Below are positions 9,104-16,888 of a stretch of DNA of 64,000 nucleotides, one piece after another (the first letter of the stretch is position 1; each line of letters begins with the position of its first letter). Both the position numbers and the translations under genes were made by a program. Under the pieces are notes generated by a model, which was not told the origin of the DNA, searched no databases, and saw only the letters and a list, made by a program, of their open reading frames with translations. Source of the DNA: Pseudanabaena mucicola str. Chao 1806 (GTDB taxonomy: Bacteria > Cyanobacteriota > Cyanobacteriia > Pseudanabaenales > Pseudanabaenaceae); assembly GCF_030323025.1 (NCBI RefSeq), contig NZ_CP097329.1:713001-777000 (forward strand). The letters are read 5' to 3'.

Positions 9104-10108
9104 AACGTGAGTTCGACGGAGTAGACAAAAGCAAAAGAAAAGCTGAGACTAGGTTTGAAGAACTAAAAGCCTCAGCAATATGGACAATATCGTATCGCAC
9201 TTGGATATCACCCAAATCTTCTGTGAAGTCGATGATTTCTGCCAAAGTTTTGAAAAACACTGGCAAGAGCAACCAATGTTACCGTCAATGATAGGAGAAA
9301 GGAAAAGCCAGTCACGAATGAGACTAAGTGAAGTGATGACCATCGTGATTGGCTTTCATGGGTCAGGATACAAGACATTCAAAGAGTTCTACACGATGAC
9401 CGTATTACCATTTTGGCGAAAGGCTTTCCCACACTTGGTAAGTTATACAAGATTTGTGGAGTTAATGCCATGGACATTGATGTTGTTATGTTGCTTCCTG
9501 CATACACGCAAAGGGGAAGTGACAGGTATATCGTTCATTGACTCAACCCCAATCGATGTCTGTGTAAACTGTCGCGCCCATGCCCACAAAGTATTCAAAG
9601 GAATGGTCAATTGGGGTAAAAACTCCGTTGGTTGGCACTTTGGTTTCAAACTCCATGTGATTGTCAATGACAAGGGAGAATTGCTAGCTTTTAAACTTAC
9701 TCCCGCCAATGTCGATGACCGTGAACCTGTACCTGACATGACTCAGGATCTATTTGGAAAGCTATTTGGCGACCGTGGTTATATCTCCCAAAAACTATTT
9801 GAGCAGTTGTATCAGCAAGGGTTAGAACTGATTACCAAGCGTAAGAAAAAAATGAAAAACTGTCTAGTCAAGCTAATCGATAAGATTTTGCTCCGCAAAC
9901 GAGCAATTATTGAGGCGGTCAATGACCAACTGAAAAACATTTCTCAGATTGAGCATTCAAGACATCGCAGCTTTTTCAATTTCCTAGTTAACCTTTTGGC
10001 TGGGTTAGTTGCTTATTCCTATCGCGAGACTAAACCTGCTTTGGATCTTCAAGTCAAAGGCTTGCCTGCTCTACCTCCTGCTTGCTTTTAGTTCGTCGAA
10101 CTCACGTT
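9104..10108 (+). mobile_element. IS982-family insertion sequence, apparently complete
   Basis: Ends 9104-9118 and 10094-10108 are perfect 15-bp inverted repeats (AACGTGAGTTCGACG). They are flanked by AATTTT direct repeats at 9098-9103 and 10109-10114, a likely target duplication. One full-length transposase gene lies inside. The identical ends and intact ORF suggest recent insertion. Confidence 0.9.
9180..10091 (+). CDS. IS982-family transposase
   Basis: A 303-residue DDE transposase with the IS982 block order. An N-terminal VDDFCQSFEKHW segment is followed by SEVMTIVIGFHGSGYKTFKEFY, the first catalytic aspartate in GISFIDSTPIDVC, and the GWHFGFKLHVIVN block. The second aspartate is in FGDRGYIS, and the glutamate region is KRAIIEAVNDQLKN followed by QIEHSRHRSFFNF. 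Full length for the family, no frameshift, start ATG just inside the left terminal repeat. It catalyses movement of the surrounding element. Confidence 0.92.
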   Translation: MDNIVSHLDITQIFCEVDDFCQSFEKHWQEQPMLPSMIGERKSQSRMRLSEVMTIVIGFHGSGYKTFKEFYTMTVLPFWRKAFPHLVSYTRFVELMPWTLMLLCCFLHTRKGEVTGISFIDSTPIDVCVNCRAHAHKVFKGMVNWGKNSVGWHFGFKLHVIVNDKGELLAFKLTPANVDDREPVPDMTQDLFGKLFGDRGYISQKLFEQLYQQGLELITKRKKKMKNCLVKLIDKILLRKRAIIEAVNDQLKNISQIEHSRHRSFFNFLVNLLAGLVAYSYRETKPALDLQVKGLPALPPACF

Positions 10109-10248
10109 AATTTTAGTTTTTTAACAGAGATTATCGCCGCCTAACGCACCCTACAAGATCGGCTAAACGAAGTGCCACCCAACCCATAACATGAAGAATA
10201 ATCGGGGGATGATGTTGGGTTTCTGTTGTCAACCCAACCTACAAGATC

Positions 10249-10360
10249 TATTGATTTCTGTAGCACGTTGACCCGTAAGCGTATAAGTATAGGTAACTTG
10301 GTTATTATTGGGTAAGGTTTTCTTAATCAGTCGGTTGCGTTCATCATAATTTCTGTAAGG
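10249..10360 (-). pseudogene. RHS/YD-repeat fragment
   Basis: About 37 codons on the minus strand read YDERNRLIKKTLPNNNQ followed by VTYTYTLTGQRATEI. This is one and a half YD repeats of the kind found in RHS polymorphic toxins and wall-associated proteins. No start, signal or further repeats are present. The fragment stops abruptly where the ankyrin gene begins on the other strand. It is debris from a larger gene. Confidence 0.6.
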
Positions 10361-10361
10361 A

Positions 10362-11789
10362 ATGGTAGAATTGGTAACTGGAAAAATATTTACAATTCTG
10401 AGAGTGGGTACTTTCTTTGTCAATTACCAAGTGCGAGAAACTAAAACTGCTAAGATCATCAAAACCTTACAAAATCTTATAGAATCTCGTGCTTATGTAT
10501 CCTCTTTTAAACAAGGCTGGGTAAGTGTTTACGATGAATTTTCCGACCAACAAAATGAACAAGAATTGCATCGCCTAGCCAAAGATTTATCTGATCACTT
10601 AGCTACCGATGTTTTAGCTTTTTTAGTTCATGACAGTGATATATTAATTTATTTAATCTATAAACAAGGGAAATTAGTGGATGAATATAATTCTCGGCCA
10701 GATTATTGGGAAAAGGTAAGCTCAACTACTAGAAATCGACTTAAAGGAAAACCTGAAGCGTTATTACCCTATTGTAAGCTTGGGACTTCTTCTCAAGAAA
10801 TTGTTGACATTCTTAATAAAAAATACACTTTTGAGGAGGATAAATTAATTGAATTAGCAGCCTTATTAAACATAGATCAGGAGCGTATCTGTTTAGACTT
10901 TGCCTCCATTGAGCAAGGTATTTTAGAGGAAGAAGAACCAGAGAATTTTAAGTTAGTTTCTCGTTTTGGACTCGCATCCATCGAGCAAAAATCTCAGCCA
11001 CTTGTTGAAATAGCTGACATTTATCAGCCATTCTTTGGTTGCAATTTAGAAGCACTACAAAAAATCTTAACTGAGGGGACAGATGTGGGATCACGAAGTG
11101 AATTTCAAAATAATCAAAGCTTGATGGATTCTTCTTTGATTCACTCTGTAACTGACGGTAATCTTCAACGAGTTGAAGAATGGCTGATAGCTGGAGCAAA
11201 TGTAAATGCAACCAATAAGCAGGGACACGCAACTGCGCTTGCTATTGCCGCATCTAGGGGAGATTTAGCTATGGTAGAGATTTTGCTACAGGCAGAGGCT
11301 CAAGTTAATCCTCATGTAGAAACAACAACAATTAATGTTTCTGAAAGTATGCCTCAAAACTTTGTTGAAGGATTTCTAGGCACATTAGCTGAAAATATCA
11401 TGAGTGGATTAGTTGCTCAATTTACTGTTAAAATTTCGCCTCTATGGTGTGCGGCTGAAGCTGGACATTTAGCCGTGGTTGAACGATTACTCAAAGCCGG
11501 AGCTAAGGTTAATTGTGATCAGCAAAGTGCCTTAAATCCTGCGGTTTCAGGAGGACATTTAGACGTTGTTAGAGCGTTGATTAAAGCAGGTGCTAATGTT
11601 GATCAAGATTTAGGGGGAGGATTTACGTTGTTAATGCTTGCTGCTTCAATGGGATATCTTGGAATTGTTCAAGTTTTAATGGAAGCAGGGGCAGATGTTA
11701 AAAAACAAGATATTCGAGGATGGACAGCACTAGATTATGCTGAACAAAATAATCATAAGCAAGTTGTAGGCATTTTATGCTCTTCTTAG
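10362..11789 (+). CDS. ankyrin-repeat protein with conserved cyanobacterial N-terminal domain
   Basis: The 475-residue protein has an N-terminal domain of about 200 residues (YVSSFKQGWVSVYDE, then LAFLVHDSDILIYLIY and YNSRPDYWEKV) of unknown function. Ankyrin repeats occupy residues 255-475. Recognisable repeat cores are SVTDGNLQRVEEWLIAGANV, RGDLAMVEILLQAEAQV, AGHLAVVERLLKAGAKV, GGHLDVVRALIKAGANV, MGYLGIVQVLMEAGADV and a final RGWTALDYA. Ankyrin arrays mediate protein binding. The ATG used here sits exactly where an RHS scrap ends on the other strand, so the first ~15 residues may be foreign or the natural N-terminus lost. No partner gene is adjacent. Confidence 0.8.
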   Translation: MVELVTGKIFTILRVGTFFVNYQVRETKTAKIIKTLQNLIESRAYVSSFKQGWVSVYDEFSDQQNEQELHRLAKDLSDHLATDVLAFLVHDSDILIYLIYKQGKLVDEYNSRPDYWEKVSSTTRNRLKGKPEALLPYCKLGTSSQEIVDILNKKYTFEEDKLIELAALLNIDQERICLDFASIEQGILEEEEPENFKLVSRFGLASIEQKSQPLVEIADIYQPFFGCNLEALQKILTEGTDVGSRSEFQNNQSLMDSSLIHSVTDGNLQRVEEWLIAGANVNATNKQGHATALAIAASRGDLAMVEILLQAEAQVNPHVETTTINVSESMPQNFVEGFLGTLAENIMSGLVAQFTVKISPLWCAAEAGHLAVVERLLKAGAKVNCDQQSALNPAVSGGHLDVVRALIKAGANVDQDLGGGFTLLMLAASMGYLGIVQVLMEAGADVKKQDIRGWTALDYAEQNNHKQVVGILCSS

Positions 11790-11848
11790 TATCAAAGATT
11801 TAGATAAAATTAAGCAAAAACCAAACCGCCCAAAGCTAAAGGAAAAGC

Positions 11849-11953
11849 TATAGCGGTTTTCATTTTGCCTACGGCAAAATGAAAACTCAAAACTCTTAAT
11901 GGGAATGATTTTTTGTTTTCAAATGAGTACACACTCATTTGAAAACCGCTATA
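11849..11953. repeat. MITE-like repeat family 3, copy A
   Basis: A 105-bp element whose TATAGCGGTTTTCA end is repeated inverted at the other end. It contains a CATTTTGCC/GGCAAAATG hairpin and a second hairpin around AAATGAGT/ACTCATTT. Other copies are at 53428-53533 and 57729-57834. The right end contributes the TAG stop of the minus-strand ORF next to it. Confidence 0.85.
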
Positions 11954-12179
11954 AGTAGAGTCGATATAAACCGAAGCCTAAGAGCGCAGCACCTAATATA
12001 ACAGTAGTATAGTCGGTAATATCATAAGTAATTACTCCCTGATTTGGTGGATTAATGGTAACAATTTTAATCGGTGGGATAACCAATGTAGCGGGTGGAG
12101 TATAATTAACGGCGGCATCTGGGGAGAATCGAGGCTCGGCAGGTTTAGCGAGTTCGTGCGATCGCCCCAAGGACAACAA
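11949..12179 (-). CDS. hypothetical protein remnant with C-terminal membrane segment
   Basis: An open frame of 76 codons without an ATG (first usable codon TTG). It is proline-rich in the middle and has one C-terminal hydrophobic stretch (TTVILGAALLGFGLYRLYL). An in-frame stop shortly upstream closes it. The stop codon comes from the end of a repeat of family 3. It is probably the tail of a larger gene truncated on both sides; I recognise no family. Confidence 0.3.
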   Translation of the reverse strand: MLSLGRSHELAKPAEPRFSPDAAVNYTPPATLVIPPIKIVTINPPNQGVITYDITDYTTVILGAALLGFGLYRLYL

Positions 12180-12275
12180 CTTGTTGAAAAAGCCGAGTTT
12201 ATCTCAATTTTTTAAAGATTGCAAAATTGGGTGGATTTCGTGTTTGTGGGGTTGTGCTTTTGGGAGATCTCAAAA

Positions 12276-13079
12276 CTAAATTGCATCAGGATCAACGCCG
12301 ATCGACCTTAAATAATTCGCTAATTTTTCTTTTTGTTGCCGCTCTTGATCGGCGATCGTCCGTTGTTGATCAGCGATCGCTTCAGCTTGTGCTGCTCGTT
12401 CATCACCAGTTAACAACAAATTCCCCGACTCATCCCACCAGCGCAACCAAGATACACCATTCTCTAATTTCAGCCCAAGTTCCACGCCCATCGGTGCGAT
12501 CGCAAAATGTCCGCGATCATTGGGCTGTACTTTGATATAGCGTCCATCAACTAAGTGATAGACTTCCAGACTGTCTCGCCATGTATCAAAAATGGCATAA
12601 AAAGGAATGCGAATTGCCTGCTCATAAACCCAGAATTTTCCTGCTTTGTCGGTTTCACTGGGCGGCGTTGTGTCTCTTTCTTCATCCCCATTACCAGATA
12701 CAAATTCAATTGCGATTAAAGGTGCAACAAACTCTTTCCACAAAACATAGGAACGCCGATACTCACCATCAAGCAGTGGCGATACATTAGGAACATAAAA
12801 CCAGTCGGGGGCTTCAGCTCCTTTTTCGGGTGGTTCTATTAGTCGCCAGTAAATGCCACTGTCTTGACCAATGCAGTAACGTCCATCGGGATGTAATTTT
12901 TCTAGGATTGGAGTGATGGAGCTAGTTAAAACAATACTTTGTGGGTGTTCCTGAAAATTTTTCACAAAGGTTCCGTCTGATTCTGGCAGTTGCTTATGAT
13001 CGGGAATATTGATGGGTGTGGAGGGAATGTTAGGAGGTGGTGAGGCGTTAGTTTTAATGGGTGTTTGCGTGGTTTGCAT
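12276..13079 (-). CDS. Uma2-family putative restriction endonuclease
   Basis: A 267-residue member of the Uma2 (DUF820) family, a PD-(D/E)XK nuclease fold hugely expanded in cyanobacteria. Characteristic parts are WRLIEPPEKGAEAPDWFYVPNV, the acidic pair in LIAIEFVSGNGDEERD, a YEQAIRIPFYAIFD block and VYHLVDGRYI. A glutamine- and lysine-rich coiled C-terminal tail (residues 225-255) is typical of the longer Uma2 subtype. The biological role is not known; proposals include mobile-element or defence nucleases. It is adjacent to a second, shorter Uma2 gene on the same strand. Confidence 0.85.
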   Translation of the reverse strand: MQTTQTPIKTNASPPPNIPSTPINIPDHKQLPESDGTFVKNFQEHPQSIVLTSSITPILEKLHPDGRYCIGQDSGIYWRLIEPPEKGAEAPDWFYVPNVSPLLDGEYRRSYVLWKEFVAPLIAIEFVSGNGDEERDTTPPSETDKAGKFWVYEQAIRIPFYAIFDTWRDSLEVYHLVDGRYIKVQPNDRGHFAIAPMGVELGLKLENGVSWLRWWDESGNLLLTGDERAAQAEAIADQQRTIADQERQQKEKLANYLRSIGVDPDAI

Positions 13080-13150
13080 AGTAACTCTGGGAGATACATT
13101 AGCGCGATTCTAACATGAATTTTTAGGTGAGGACGATCACCGTAAAGGCT

Positions 13151-13735
13151 CTAGCCCCAGCCAAATATACTACTAACATCTAAAACAAAATTTGGTAACA
13201 CTTCTTCCCCTGAAAGAGTTTGAGGATTTTCTAAAATCTCAACGGGTTGTCCTTGGCGATAGATAGCAACACGCTTATGTTTTGGATCGATCAACCAAGC
13301 TAAAAGACAGCCATTGTCCATATATTCTTCCATTTTTACTTGCCCCTGTTTCCATGAGTCACTAGGAGACAAAAGCTCAATTAGGAATTCAGGACAGACG
13401 GGTAAAAAGCCTTTGCGCTGCTCAGGAGTAAGTGATTCCCATTTTGCTAACGAAATCCATGCCGCATCAGGTGAGCGATCGCTACCCTTCGGTAAACTAA
13501 AACCCGTCGATGAATCAAAGGTTTTACCTTGTTTGCATGAGTGATTCCATATATATAGTTCACCGTTGAGGTCAGAGTTAAAACTACCAGTTTCACCACC
13601 CGTCGGGGACATAACGATTAATTCTCCTTTAGCCGAACGCTCTAGCTTCATTTCAGGATTTGCCGCACAAAGCTTAATAAACTCTTCACGAGTCAGCATA
13701 ATGACTGGACTGAGATCTAGGGTGTGAAAGTTCAT
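13151..13735 (-). CDS. Uma2-family putative restriction endonuclease
   Basis: This 194-residue Uma2 protein shows the standard order. There is a LTREEFIKLCAANPEMKLE start, MSPTGGETGSFNSDL, the first acid in GSDRSPDAAWIS, the PEFLIELLSPSDS motif with the catalytic-type ELxSPSD, and the AWLIDPKHKRVAIYR segment. It is separated by 71 bases from the larger Uma2 gene; the two differ too much to be a recent duplication. Function is unknown; the nuclease fold is family knowledge. Confidence 0.88.
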   Translation of the reverse strand: MNFHTLDLSPVIMLTREEFIKLCAANPEMKLERSAKGELIVMSPTGGETGSFNSDLNGELYIWNHSCKQGKTFDSSTGFSLPKGSDRSPDAAWISLAKWESLTPEQRKGFLPVCPEFLIELLSPSDSWKQGQVKMEEYMDNGCLLAWLIDPKHKRVAIYRQGQPVEILENPQTLSGEEVLPNFVLDVSSIFGWG

Positions 13736-13810
13736 GATTGGTTAATCCCATAAAATAGTTCAAGCGAAGATTTTCCTGATTCAGATGAGAGAGCAAGAAA
13801 TTCTCTCGAC

Positions 13811-16096
13811 TTACTCAGTAACTAGGCGAGAAACCGAAAGGATATCTGACATTTTTTTGATTTGATTGCAGACACGATCAAATTGGTGGCGATCACCAAT
13901 ATCAATACTTAAATCAATAATTGCAGCTTTACCTTTTTTAGTTTGCACATTAGCACGACGCACATTAATCCTATTGTCCGAAAGCCTCGTCAAAATATCA
14001 CGCAAAACACCCACACGATCTATGGTTTCCACGCGAATATCAATTGGATAGGTGACCACTTGATCATGCTCTTTACGCTGATTCCAAGCTACATGTAAGA
14101 GGCGATCGCTAGGAATATTTGCCAAATTATTGCAATCATTACGATGAATCGTGATGCCCCGATTGCTACCTAAGGCAACTATACCCGTAATGGCTTCACC
14201 AGGGAGAGGCGCACAACAACCTGCGATCGAATACACCATACCCTCTAAGCCCAAAATTGGCGACTTAGAGTTATGACTATGACTAGGTTCATGACGAGCT
14301 TCAAATTTTTGTGGATTAACTTGATGATTAAAATAGCGATCGCTATGTTGATGCTCCCGTAATTTATTGACAACCGCATTAATTGAGGTTTCACCATAGC
14401 CAATGCCTGCCAGCAAATCATCAACAGTATGGTAGTTACAGCGCTCAGCAAGCTTGAGCATCTGATCGGATTTGAGCAAGGCATCTAAACCATTTTTGCC
14501 CAATTCCCTTTCTAAGGCACTGCGACCAAGGGCAAGATTTTCCTCTCGACGCGATCGCTTAAACCATTGCCGAATTCTCGATTTTGCGGAGTTTGTGGCA
14601 ACAAAGTTAATCCAGTCCGTGCTGGGGTGGGCATTATTTTGCGTGAGAATCGTGACAATATCGCCATGCTTCAGGGGACGATGCAGTGGAACCATGACGC
14701 TATTGACTAAAGCACCTGAGCAATGATTACCCACTTCCGTATGTACCCGATAGGCAAAATCTACAGGAGTTGCACCCCTTGGTAAACAATAGACATCGCC
14801 CTTGGGACTAAAGACATAAACTTCACTATCAAATAAATCTTCCTTAACGCTGTCTAAATATTCCTGAGGATCTTTCAGTTCACGCTGCCATTCTACCAAC
14901 TGACGCAACCAAGTAAATTTCTGATCATCGCCCTTGAGAGGCTTGCTGTTAGAGTTGCTCTCTTTATATTTCCAATGAGCCGCAATCCCATAATCCGCGA
15001 TGTGATGCATTTCCCATGTGCGAATCTGTACTTCTACAGGTTGACCCTTCGGACCAATTACCGCCGTATGGAGCGATTGATAGCGATTTGGTTTCGGTAA
15101 GCCAATGTAATCTTTAAAACGTCCGGGAATTGGACAAAAATGATCATGGACGACAGCGAGAACGCGGTAACATTCCTCTTTACTATTGACAATCACGCGC
15201 ACCGCTTGGATATCGTAAATCTCGTTATACTGTTTCTGTTGGCGTTCCATTTTGCGGAAAATACCATACAGATGCTTGGGTCTACCGCTAATTTCAAAAT
15301 CTTCTAACCCCATTGACTTTAAGCGATCGCCCAAAATCTTTGTCACTTCCACGAGTTGCTCTTGACGACTCTCGCGAGTTTCCGTAACTAGAGACTCCAT
15401 CATTTGATATTGCTCTGGTTCAATATATTTAAAAGCAATATCTTCAAGTTCCCACTTGATTTGTCCTAAGCCAAGACGATTGGCTAAAGGTGCAAAAATT
15501 TCTCTAGTTTCTCTAGAAATTAAAACTTGTTTCTCAGGGCGCAGATGCTCTAGTGTTCGCATATTGTGGAGTCGATCAGCAAGCTTCACGATAATTACAC
15601 GGATGTCCTGAGCCATCGCTAGAAACATGCGTCGGAAGTTTTCAGCTTGACTTTCAGTTTTACTCTCAAAACTCAGCTTCGATAATTTTGTGACCCCTTC
15701 AACTAACTGCCTGACTTCCTTGCCAAACTTTTCTTCAATTTGTTCACAAGTTACATCAGTATCCTCAACCACATCATGCAGGAAACCTGCGGCGATCATC
15801 GCATTGCTTCCCCCTAGATCCTTCAAAATCGAAGCCACAGCGATCGGATGCAAAATATATGGCTCACCTGAAGCACGACATTGCCCATCATGTAGCCGAT
15901 AGGCAAATTCTAAAGCTCGACAAACAACATCCTCATCCTCTAAGCTCTCTCCCCTTTGTGACTTTTCCCAACAACACTGCAACCATTCTGGTATCCATGC
16001 ACCCACTAGTTCATTGCAATTTCGTGCTTTTTCATAGTCTAGAGACTGACCTAGACGTTCTACTGGAGCCTCAGCTAATAATGTCATCGGAGTCAT
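13811..16096 (-). CDS. rsh: bifunctional (p)ppGpp synthetase/hydrolase (long Rsh)
   Basis: The 761-residue protein has all four long-RSH parts in order. The HD hydrolase is at about residues 65-200 (HPIAVASILKDLGG, FLHDVVEDT). The synthetase lies at about 250-380 (YDIQAVRVIV, GLPKPNRYQSLHTAVIG, EVQIRTWEMH). A TGS domain follows at about 425-485 (VYVFSPKGDVYCLPRGATPVDFAY), and a C-terminal ACT domain lies from about 685. HD-pair and synthetase motifs look intact, so both making and degrading the alarmone (p)ppGpp is expected. It controls the stringent response and survival in darkness in cyanobacteria. It is monocistronic and transcribed toward the Uma2 genes. Confidence 0.95.
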   Translation of the reverse strand: MTPMTLLAEAPVERLGQSLDYEKARNCNELVGAWIPEWLQCCWEKSQRGESLEDEDVVCRALEFAYRLHDGQCRASGEPYILHPIAVASILKDLGGSNAMIAAGFLHDVVEDTDVTCEQIEEKFGKEVRQLVEGVTKLSKLSFESKTESQAENFRRMFLAMAQDIRVIIVKLADRLHNMRTLEHLRPEKQVLISRETREIFAPLANRLGLGQIKWELEDIAFKYIEPEQYQMMESLVTETRESRQEQLVEVTKILGDRLKSMGLEDFEISGRPKHLYGIFRKMERQQKQYNEIYDIQAVRVIVNSKEECYRVLAVVHDHFCPIPGRFKDYIGLPKPNRYQSLHTAVIGPKGQPVEVQIRTWEMHHIADYGIAAHWKYKESNSNSKPLKGDDQKFTWLRQLVEWQRELKDPQEYLDSVKEDLFDSEVYVFSPKGDVYCLPRGATPVDFAYRVHTEVGNHCSGALVNSVMVPLHRPLKHGDIVTILTQNNAHPSTDWINFVATNSAKSRIRQWFKRSRREENLALGRSALERELGKNGLDALLKSDQMLKLAERCNYHTVDDLLAGIGYGETSINAVVNKLREHQHSDRYFNHQVNPQKFEARHEPSHSHNSKSPILGLEGMVYSIAGCCAPLPGEAITGIVALGSNRGITIHRNDCNNLANIPSDRLLHVAWNQRKEHDQVVTYPIDIRVETIDRVGVLRDILTRLSDNRINVRRANVQTKKGKAAIIDLSIDIGDRHQFDRVCNQIKKMSDILSVSRLVTE

Positions 16097-16287
16097 TGGT
16101 TCAAGTTACCCTTAGTAGAGATGTTTACATAAGATTTCCATAACCTTATTTTAAACTTTATGTCAAATATGCTACTTTGTCTGTAGATTTGCATTAATAT
16201 CGCAAAATTATTAAAAAATTATAAAACCCTAGCATTAAACATCCAGAAATCATGGCAAGACTTTTTAAAATGCCAAAGTTATCAATC

Positions 16288-16725
16288 TTAAACAATCACT
16301 GGTTTACTGGAGCGAGCAATCTTTTTACATAGAGTTAACCGATGGATATCGCTATCCCACTGCACATGGTCAAAAATTTTGCGGAGTATATAAAAGCCTC
16401 TACCACGTTCCAAGTCATGACATGGTGTTGGTTCTTCATTACCAACTTCAAATAATTGAGGTTCAAGCCCTTGATCAGTAATGACCCAGCAGTATATTTG
16501 CGAAATGATCGAAAATTTCACAGTGATATGCTTACATGGGTCTAGAGAATTTCCATGTTTTGCCGCATTTACCAAAGCCTCTTGTAAACCTAGCCTTAAT
16601 TCCGCTTGCCATTCTGACGGCACTTCGTTAAGTAGCAAGTCTAGTACTGGGGCAAGGTAGAGGGTTGAAGTAAAACTAAGGTTACTCCACTTATGCCCTA
16701 CGGGACGCACAGGTGTCACAATCAC
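16288..16725 (-). CDS. anti-sigma regulatory factor-type ATP-binding protein (HATPase_c)
   Basis: A small 145-residue GHKL ATPase. The N box ALVNAAKHGNSL, the G1 box VITDQGLEP and the G2 box ERGRGFYILRKIFD are all present. This is the RsbW/SpoIIAB-like stand-alone serine kinase class that binds or phosphorylates anti-sigma-factor antagonists. No partner (STAS protein or PP2C phosphatase) is next to it. The cyanobacterial members often act in partner-switching cascades; the target here is unknown. Confidence 0.82.
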   Translation of the reverse strand: MIVTPVRPVGHKWSNLSFTSTLYLAPVLDLLLNEVPSEWQAELRLGLQEALVNAAKHGNSLDPCKHITVKFSIISQIYCWVITDQGLEPQLFEVGNEEPTPCHDLERGRGFYILRKIFDHVQWDSDIHRLTLCKKIARSSKPVIV

Positions 16726-16888
16726 GTCCTCTTAGCTCCTCTGAGAAAACTGTTACAGCTATCGTCTTATGGGGTTCTAGTCGCAAAGATTTACTTTGTA
16801 ACCAGTCCACAATGGAATCAACTAAATTCACGTCCACCATACAATAGTAATAGTTCCTATTCTAGCGAAAAAATCTTTCCCAAGAAGT

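Larger units (their letters stand above)
9044..10160. repeat. MITE-like repeat family 4, copy B, split by an IS982 element
   Basis: The blocks GTTGGTGCGTTACGGCGGATT (left, around 9074) and ATTATCGCCGCCTAACGCACC (right, around 10131) match copy A at 8434-8555, but 1005 bp of IS sequence lies between them. Joining the flanks at the duplicated AATTTT restores a continuous element. The left terminus is degraded. Confidence 0.7.
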
